Origin: Arachnopeziza araneosa
Lineage: Eukaryota > Ascomycota > Leotiomycetes > Helotiales > Arachnopezizaceae
NCBI GenBank assembly: GCA_003988855.1
Contig: QYAI01000124.1
Location: forward strand, 6,625-70,624
Length of the DNA stretch: 64,000 nt
Direction of reading: 5' to 3'
In this document: positions 56,498-64,000 of the stretch, piece by piece
Position numbering within the stretch: position 1 is the stretch's first letter
Layout of the letters: every line of letters starts with the position of its first letter
Program-made: the position numbers and the translations under genes
The notes under the pieces: model-generated
What the model was told of the DNA's origin: nothing
Databases searched by the model: none
The model's input: only the letters and a program-made list of their open reading frames with translations

Positions 56498-58127
56498 TTA
56501 TTTGGTGACATCTTTGGGACGTAAAACAAGAGCTTGGTGACACCCATACGCTACAATAATTACGCCGTTCACTTGAGGTGCTGCAGTGATACAACCAAGA
56601 CGACCACGAATTGTGCTGAAGAGTGAAACTCCAGTCATCCGATCAGAGTCCCAATACAAATGTAGCCAATCTAGTCCATCTTCTGAAAATGATTTTTGAG
56701 TTGTTACTCCTCGGAAAAATTTTATTCCTACAGCAAAAGTATTAATATATCCTTCTTGACGACACCGGTCGACATCAACATTACATCCTGGAAGCCAACT
56801 TTGCAATTGTGTCGCTTGATCGGCGATTTCTGATGCGACTCTCTCAGGCCCAAAAGGTTTTGTCGAATAGTTTATGGTTTCAGAAAGAATGCCTTGGATG
56901 TCCAGAACCCCAGGATTCTCATTATTTAGCACGGTTTCAGGCATTTTTATACCGGTACAAGCATTCGAGTACCTATACCTATCAACCAAACCTCCGCGCT
57001 CCCAATCCGGCACCCACGAGGGAGTGATGATTTGATTGGTGAGGAGAATATCTGGCATCACATTTCGATTGACGTGCTTAAGGATGTCGAGACTCCTGTC
57101 GCAAGAGATTATGGCTCTCGCTGCTTGGATTAAAACATCGGCTGTTGACAAGGAGTAATCTGGGCTTAACGTCATTAAGGCTGGCGAAAGGGATCGTAAC
57201 GCATATATACGGTCTCTTGGATCAGAGCATTGTTTGAATCCATGGTTTTCTAGGATGCTAGCGTTTTGCGTTGTGTTGAAATCTGATCCATGTATACGAT
57301 TGAGAACATCGTGTCTGGTGTTCTGAAGAACTCTTGCGTGATCCAGGGCTCGTCTTTGGGATGTAGTTGCATTCCTACCCACTAAGACTAATTCAGACCA
57401 CTGAATTTCCATCGAACCACATCTAAGAATGATTCGTTGAGCATGGGCAACTTCTTGAACAACCCACAGCCGATCAAACCATCCACCTTGAAAAGTCTAT
57501 TGGATTGCTTGTGGCTCGGAAAAAGATAGAGGACTAGTCCATCTACTGGTGAGCTTAAAAGGCAATTTTCCATTGATAGAATCAAACGCTTTCCGTGTTG
57601 CAAGCGTTTCTTCCCTCAACCAGACAAGGACCGTGTGAGCGTATTTGTATATCTCTGCTATGAATCCAACTTGCGCACTTCTTTCCTCAACAATTAATTG
57701 ATTGATGCAGATGGCGTCGATCCAAAAAATGGTATCTCCGTGTCCTTCTAGTGGCAAAAGAAACGTTTCCCGATGTCGCTTGAGAAATATCCATAGATTG
57801 TGAGCCACAAGGAGTTCTTTCCCATTGACCTGTATTGAGTGGCAACCGGTTGGATCTCCCCATACGTATGACAATGCTGTGTAATTAATATTTTGACCGT
57901 CCTTGTCACCATCACCGTCATTGACATCCCCATCTGCCTTCCTATGTCTACATGCTTGGTGATACATGTCGAAATCATCAAGAATATAATCACTACGAAG
58001 AGCTCGCATCGAATCAAACTATCAGGCTGCCCTTCCAGGATTTTCAAGAGTTGGATATGGCGTCGAAATGGTGTGTTTTGCGCAGAAGTTCGTAGACGTA
58101 CTGCTCAGCTGCTGTTGTGGACTCCAT
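56498..58127 (-). pseudogene. HET-domain protein with a frame-split N-terminus
   Basis: Heterokaryon-incompatibility domain protein. The core, from 58009, has NYTALSYVWGDP and FWIDAICINQ. A 61-bp intron (57487-57547) joins KLTSG to WFDRLWVVQEVA, and the C-terminal part ends at 56498, giving 483 aa from the ATG at 58009. The usual HET N-terminus is also visible upstream, but in two other frames: QYVYE after an ATG at 58127, then RRHIQLLKILEGQPDSLIRC. No intron I could find joins these three frames. The gene is therefore frameshifted (decayed or sequence error) or has splicing I did not resolve. HET proteins trigger cell death after fusion of unlike hyphae. Confidence 0.7.
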
Positions 58128-59284
58128 CTTGCGAGGAAAGGTTTTCTGCCTCCTTTTCGTCTCTCTTTCGATCTAGTCTTAAACCCTTCTAACAATTTTT
58201 GACTCTTTCACGTACTCCTATGCCTGTGAACAGCAAGAGGCTGGTTGATGTAAAGGTAAGGCTGAGGTATGCGAGTCCCGTGACTCTGCCTAGCGAAAGC
58301 GAACAGTTCTCTCTGCGTCAGGATGACAAGAGAGATACAACGAGATTCATTCGTTTGAGGAAGATTGTAAGATGGCAAGATACCCACGCTGTTTTGCGAG
58401 ACAAGTTTCGAGGTTGAAGCGGAGGGGTCGGCCATGCCTTCCAAGCCACTGGTTGAGTTGGCAGAATCGAACACCAATCATCATGTGCAAGCGGTTTTTT
58501 GTGACCTTTAGGAGCGCATCAACTGTCCTTTCTGGAGTGTGAGTGCGATATCGGGCTTGATAAGCGTGAGATGGCTGTATTGAGTAGGTCTGCAGAGAGA
58601 ATGAAAGAATTGAGGGAGGAGCTCAGTGTTGATATACAGGAGGAGCTCGCAGGAGCTAAATCCAGCGCACGTGAAATGCTCCGGACTGTTGATCATACCA
58701 TTTATCAAAAACATGCTACTTTATGACCAGCACCATGACTTATTAACGATTGTTAGTAAAATGAACAGGCTGGAACATCTTTTTGCACTGCATGATGCTC
58801 TCACAATATCAGTATAGAACAACCTTAAATTATTACAAAAAGCGATTGATCTAGCAGACTGGTCATTTTATAAACCAGCGTTCATGAATGATAGTACGAT
58901 TCTTAACATACCTGTGATTGACGAATTGTTGTGGGTATTCATGAGCAAGTCAAATCGACGAACGGGCCGGAGCAGAAACCACATCCCATGCATGACACTT
59001 TTTAACAGGACTAACCAGGCGAGTGGTTTCATGCTTCAATGTTGGTGTAGCTGGCTTTCTCATGTAATCGTGAATCCATATAGTGCTAGATTTATAACGC
59101 GTCGTTGATGCTAAGAGTGAAGATGCAATTTAAAAGGGAAACCGATATACAAATACAGCTTGATATATGCTCGATGCTCGATGCTTAATGCTTAGATGCT
59201 CAACCCTCTATTCAAACATGGTGACCACAACGAAGGAAGACTGAACTGAGAGAGATGAGTAGCCTCCCTCAAGAACCAGCACCT
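58128..59284. other. intergenic, 1.2 kb
   Basis: No supported gene. Near 59168-59200 is a short degenerate repeat of GCTCGAT/GCTTAAT units. Confidence 0.5.
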
Positions 59285-60034
59285 TCAAGAACCAGTTCCC
59301 TCCCTACCAACGGCCTCCCAAAACCTCGTCAAGCCCAACACCTTGGCTCTCGTCGGTTCCTCCCTCACCTCTCGCGCTCTTCCCCAGTCCCGTCCACTAC
59401 CACTACTTCCGCCTGCATCCCTCTCCGCAAACCCCCTAACCAACCTCCTCACCTCGACCGTGCCATCCGCACTGCCATCCTCCGCACGCGCCCTGATCAT
59501 CTCGCCCCGCCGCGCTCCCCAGACGACGATCCAGGCACGCAGGAAGTCCCTCACGCGCTCCCGCTCCACGCGGCGCTTCCGCTGGATGAGCGCCGGAGCA
59601 ACCGTACTGATGCACTCCCGCGGCAGGACGCCTCTGCCCACGAGCTCCTCAGCCGTCTTGCGCCGCCCGAGGGCCTTGTTGAGCCGGATGCCCACCAGCT
59701 CGCGGCCGAGGCGGCGGGCCACCAGCGTCGTGCGCGTCACGTAGACTCGCTGCTGCATGAGCTCGCGGAGGGAGGGGCGCGAGGTCAGGAAGGGAGAGAG
59801 CGTGCTGGATGCGCGGTGCAGACGCGAGGTGTGCAGGAGTGGATCGAGGGAGAGGGCGCGGAGGTGGTGCGAGGTACGAGTGAGGGAGAGGAGGTCTGGA
59901 ATATCGAGGTAGGAGAGGATGTGCAGGAGGATTTCGGAGGGGAGGCTTGGGAAGATGGGGAGGGAGAGGGGCGGTAGGAGTGGTGGTGGTGGTGGTGGTG
60001 GTGGAGGTGGAGGTGGTGGGAGCAGGAGGGGCAT
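59285..60034 (-). CDS. F-box protein with polyproline N-terminus
   Basis: Protein of 249 aa without introns. It starts MPLLLPP and continues with a run of about 13 prolines coded by a (GGT)n/(GGA)n repeat. The F-box follows (SLPSEILLHILSYLDIPDLL, then LSLTRTSHHLRALSLDP) at about residues 29-70, the usual SKP1-binding module. The rest is Arg/Glu/Leu-rich and helical (VARRLGRELVG, KRRVERERVRDF), without a recognised substrate-binding domain. The gene is strikingly GC-rich compared with its neighbours. It probably acts as substrate adaptor of an SCF ubiquitin ligase; the target is unknown. Confidence 0.78.
   Translation of the reverse strand: MPLLLPPPPPPPPPPPPPLLPPLSLPIFPSLPSEILLHILSYLDIPDLLSLTRTSHHLRALSLDPLLHTSRLHRASSTLSPFLTSRPSLRELMQQRVYVTRTTLVARRLGRELVGIRLNKALGRRKTAEELVGRGVLPRECISTVAPALIQRKRRVERERVRDFLRAWIVVWGARRGEMIRARAEDGSADGTVEVRRLVRGFAERDAGGSSGSGRDWGRAREVREEPTRAKVLGLTRFWEAVGREGTGS
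59979..60020 (+). repeat. (GGT)n/(GGA)n trinucleotide repeat
   Basis: About 14 consecutive GGT/GGA triplets. On the minus strand it encodes the polyproline run of the F-box protein, so length changes stay in frame. Confidence 0.8.
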
Positions 60035-63000
60035 TGTTAGAATGATGGTTGGATAAAGAGTGCGGTTAGAGGAATTTGTTTATATGAATTGATACTATTG
60101 ATTTCAGAGAGATGGATGGAGGGAGATGGTAGTTATGGAACTGTGAGTTGCAGAGCCTTTGTGGTGTTTGAAGGTAGCACGAGGGAGGCACCGAATCAAG
60201 TCATCCGAGACATTGCTTGCAACAATGACCGTTTCGAGACACCGTGACCGCAAATGGTGACCGAAGCAAACGCTTGGATTCTCTACGTCGGAAATAATAC
60301 CACTACCAACATGCAAGTCATCTATACCTCCAACACCAACTGCATCTCATCCAAGTACAATCCTGAAGTCGGACCATCACGTGACCCGACGAGACAGCAG
60401 CCGATGTCCCCAATCCGCGCGGCAACAACAGGTGTAGTAACTCGAAGTCGTAACGGGTCATGCGCATGTCCAGGAAAAAGGCATGTAACGTTATCAATAG
60501 CCTTCCTTCACCGCATCTTCGTCCCCTCTTGTGACACACCAGGTCTCCTCACCCGTTCGTGCCAACGCGGTGGTCATCCCTATCGCGTCCTATCTCTCGA
60601 GCCTCAAAACCCTTCTGGGACCCTATTGGCCTGGTAATCAGGGCTGGCCAGCGTCTCGGTCTCGCCAGCTCACTCTCTGATCCCCACAGACACGTAACGT
60701 GCGGACCAACGAGAGCAGCCAGCCCTGCCCTCTCCGTCGTCGACGATCACAGTAGACTCCACCACACGCTGTCGCTCTCGCCTCGTGGGGAGTTACCAAG
60801 ACTCTGATATCCTGCAGCTTTAAGCGACCTGCAGACGCTCCATGCTGGGGGCTGCCGTCAAGCGGCCGGAAAGCTGACCTGGGCCAGGCCAAGCTAGCCA
60901 GCAAGCAAGCATCACTAAACATGCAGGCTCCTCTTCCACTGCCAAATCACGCTGCAGGTCCAGTCGAGTGTTGAAATGCCGCACTTTCCCGCTGGCCAGT
61001 GGAATGGCGAGGAGGTCCACACAGCCTCTCCCGGAATCTGTTGCCAATCAGCCGGCAGAGACGAAGTCATGGTTGACGAGTGGTGGCAGCCTTATGTTCT
61101 CATATGGAACTTCGGCACTGCAATTGGATGGAGCCCGCAAGAGAATTCCCCCGGACACACATAAACTATTCAACACATGATTTAACGTTGACCCGACTGT
61201 TGGGACTCACACCGACGATAAATTTAGACGTCATCAACATCATTTCGATTTGTCTCTGCACCGTATGAACTGAGATGGAACCATGAAAACCCATTCTTTC
61301 ACTTCTTGAACTTGGCCGATTGATCTGAGGCTCGGTTGGCCACCAAACAGGTCTTGTTTACTTGTTTTCACCAGCCGTATTCGTCAGAGCGGCGCGAAAT
61401 GCTGATAAACATCGGCTGAAAGCCAAAGCTCAAAATCCAACATTTCATCTTCTGCATCAGGCAACTTCAGTGCAACTCTGGTCAAAACAATCCCAGCTCA
61501 CTCGTACCCACGTCTGTCATCCACGGTCCGAATCTGAATCCTCGGACCACGACCCAAGTCAATTGCCCTTGGATAGCTGACTCCGCCACTGTAAGCTATT
61601 CATCTCTAATTTCCCTCGTGTCCAAGAATGGTATGTGATGTAGCCCGCAGTCTCCTCTGCATATCCTTTGCCACCCCCAGGACCAGTGAAAACGTCTTCA
61701 TCACGGCCTCGACCATCATCCGAGCAATAGAAGCTGAAAGAAAGGATCACCGGGTACTTTTGAGCAGAAAAGGTCTCGCCACTCGACGCCAAGCGGAGAG
61801 TCAATGCCGCAATTTGCCTTCCAAAGGATAGATCTCCAACAAAGTTCTGTCGATGTCGGTAACATATGATAGAAATCGAATATGTGACGAGAAATCGCTG
61901 AAATTGGTGTGATACCTAGCTTCAATTTAGTGGACGCCTTACGTTTCTCGAGTAAGTGTCAATTTCAAGGACCACACTGAGTCCGCCACGTCAGAGTCCC
62001 TCATTGGAAAGACCATTGTTTGGTCTTAGCGAGAGTTCGATACCGTTGGAAACCCGGGGAGGGGTACCATCAGTGGCAAGGTGGACCATCCTAGATCTGC
62101 AGATGAAGCCATGAGCTCATGCTGGGGCACATGCATAGTGATGGAGCAGTTGATCTCTCTGGAACAATCGGTGACAACACATCGTGCACCCTAGGAGCTG
62201 GGTGTAAAAAAGTGCGATCCATGAAGAGGCATACAGAATATCATGCAAGAAGATCTCTTGCATGCATCTGAGAGACACTCTCAATGGTGGCTGGAAAGAG
62301 CTGAGTTGACAACACGGTCAGCAAGATATTCCTTATTCTAGCAGCCGTAGAAACCGATCCTTCCATTATTGATCATGACCAACCTGTTAACCACCGGGGA
62401 GTGGTTGGAATCTTGATATCCAAACCAAGTCCTGAAGAAAAAAGTCCGGGGTGCGAGTTGGCACGGATGTTGAAACCGAATTCAGAAAAAACTACATGCT
62501 TGCTAAAACCTTGAGAATCGGCTCGAGCATGCCACTCGTTCCGGTTGGACGGATCAATCGAGGCCAAATGATGATGATAGAAGTATTGGATGAGAAGATT
62601 CCACATGAGCGTCTTGATAACGGCCGAGAGCTTTTTCCCGGGTCCAACATTATCCCGTGCTCGATGTTGAGCGGATGCCCCATAATTCCATGAAAAACCC
62701 TTCCAATTGCCCAAGTCCAAAACGGTGGCAACTTTCCTGAGCTGGGGAAAAATGCATAAGTATGCCATAACGTGATTGAAATGTCCTTGGTGTGCAGACG
62801 CGAGCCGAAAGTATGCATGACCTTCGCCCAAATCACGGCGGAATTTTGTGTGCTGGCAACGACCACTTTCTCATCCATCCTATTAGGATGAGATGCATCT
62901 TCCCTTGACCTTGTAATAGTTTGTGTTCCAGGCTGAGAGTGGGAAACGAGGCAATACTCTGAAGCTAGGAGAGGAAGTGATAGGAGGTTGCGGGCCGGCG

Positions 63001-63481
63001 AGGTGGGCGTAGGCCCCCAAACCCGATGTAGGTCTCGGTATGTGATAAACAAATTGTATGCGGTCGTGGACTGGTCTGCAGATGCAAACATAGCGGCCAG
63101 GTTCGAGGGATTTGTAAACAAAGGGGAATCGAAGCGGGGTCGAAGTTGAGAGATAGAGGTCGATTTCCTTGTGATCGAAGACCATCTTCTGAAGATAAAT
63201 AGGTCCTGATCACCCCTTTCTCTAGAGCTTTCAACATCAGCAAGTTTCACTTCAATCAACAACCCCAATCATCAATTGAAATCAAAACTACTCTCCCAAC
63301 TTCTACATACCTTGTCCAATTCCAAACACCTCAGCTTGCAAGCTTACAAGCTCCACCTTGAACACCCATACCTTCCCAAGTTCAGACATTCTTGAAACGA
63401 GTGAGTTCGACCTCCAGAACGGAGGCTAGAATCTTGGCCTACCCGCCTCATCAAGGTTGCTGACATCATGTGACCAGAATC
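60035..63481. other. 3.4-kb stretch without a convincing gene
   Basis: The longest open frame is 62492-63268 on the minus strand (first ATG at 63091, 199 aa); it has no recognisable motif. About 60380-61000 is more GC-rich. A CACGTGAC box lies near 60380. No tRNA, rRNA or transposon ends were recognised. Confidence 0.45.
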
Positions 63482-63853
63482 ATGTGCTTCTACGATGTCA
63501 TCATCATGGGCTGCAACTGCTGGAAGTGGAGCCACTTCAGACAGCACTGTGCCAAAGAATACCGCACTGGCGAGACTTGCGGGATTCGTTTGACCAACGA
63601 AACAACTCGTGAGGAATCAAAATGCAAGATCTGTAAAAAGATCGATTCCAAGGTCAAGGCCATTCACAAGGAGGAATCAAACATCGCCCGTTGGAAAAAG
63701 GAGCGTCACGGCCGAAGTGCTTCCATTGAGAAGTCGCAGGATATGATTCGAGGGCTCCAGCAAGACGTCATGGACCTTGAGCGGGAGAGAAACGACAAAT
63801 TGAACAATCTGAGCGGTTCAAGGAGTTCAATGGCCTCTGCCTCTTACTACTAG
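63482..63853 (+). CDS. small Cys-rich conserved fungal protein
   Basis: Protein of 123 aa. The N-terminal part has a Cys/Trp/His pattern (MCFYDVIIMGCNCWKWSHF, then C in RQHCAKEYRTGETCG) and a later CKICKK pair, suggesting a small metal-binding fold. The RxxC-x-x-EYRTGETCG segment is a pattern I recognise from uncharacterised proteins of many filamentous fungi. The C-terminal half is a charged helix (IARWKKERHGRSASIEKS). The ATG at 63482 precedes the first conserved Cys, and an upstream GTG-initiated extension has no support. Function unknown. Confidence 0.7.
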   Translation: MCFYDVIIMGCNCWKWSHFRQHCAKEYRTGETCGIRLTNETTREESKCKICKKIDSKVKAIHKEESNIARWKKERHGRSASIEKSQDMIRGLQQDVMDLERERNDKLNNLSGSRSSMASASYY

Positions 63854-64000
63854 TGAGTACCAATCGATTCCGGCGAAATCCATGAAAACGAGACTGACAA
63901 AGACTCAGATCAGCTGGTGATTAGTGCGGGTGGGTAAGGATATACACCTGGGGTTTCAGCTTTCAAGCTTTTCTCAATCATGACTTTTATTCCTTCTCTT
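63854..64000. other. end of window, 3' flank
   Basis: Downstream of the small Cys-rich gene; no further feature visible. Confidence 0.5.

Noticed and set aside
60380..60390. Second LTR start suggested by CACGTGAC near 60380
   Set aside because: No TGT start, no matching 3' end and no target-site duplication.

Overview
The window is chromosomal DNA from a filamentous ascomycete (Pezizomycotina). The evidence is short GT-AG introns of about 45-60 bp in most genes, moderate GC content, and clear fungal families: a fused CYP505-type P450-reductase, a HET-domain protein, a CFEM-like protein, a Zn2Cys6 regulator and a GH18 endochitinase. The gene set and style suggest Leotiomycetes (a Botrytis/Sclerotinia relative), but that placement is an inference. 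Joining exons by hand gives about 28 protein-coding genes with intact frames; two more loci look disrupted or degenerate.

Layout. 1-1570: GC-rich, gene-poor sequence with a 49-bp minisatellite. 1574-7477: sterol glucosyltransferase-like gene, then the divergent housekeeping pair LUC7 (U1 snRNP) and GPI16 (GPI transamidase). 8244-14261: a possible catabolic module of carotenoid/stilbene oxygenase, MCT-type MFS transporter and Zn2Cys6 regulator. The transporter and regulator are divergent, and six CGG triplets at exact 6-bp spacing lie midway between them. 15454-21184: secreted chitinase and self-sufficient P450. 21720-29333: gelsolin/severin-like protein, ZNF830-like zinc-finger protein, a doubtful small gene, BYE1-like PHD/TFIIS-M/SPOC factor and an RGG-rich protein. 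30030-34225: three minus-strand genes for single-pass surface proteins with Ser/Thr stalks, two of which share the same juxtamembrane motif. 35198-37315: alkylsulfatase-like metallo-beta-lactamase protein. 37316-39726: non-coding sequence with a three-copy ~110-bp repeat. 39727-41810: MED7 and a lipid phosphate phosphatase, divergent.

42221-51120 holds three large same-strand genes for unrecognised membrane proteins, two of them with long coiled coils. The middle gene carries a solo LTR of 127 bp with a perfect 5-bp target-site duplication, placed just inside an exon. It either breaks the gene or is spliced out as a new intron. 51738-55728: proteasome alpha-3 (PRE9) divergent from a WW/FF splicing factor, then a small secreted IgE-binding-protein-like protein. 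56498-64000: a HET protein whose N-terminus is spread over three frames, a polyproline F-box protein, 3.4 kb without a convincing gene, and a small Cys-rich conserved fungal protein.

Functionally the window mixes conserved housekeeping genes, often in tight divergent pairs, with accessory genes for environmental interaction (chitinase, P450, oxygenase/transporter/regulator, surface proteins, HET). All exon joins were done by eye. Except at the loci marked as uncertain, the joined coding length is a multiple of three.
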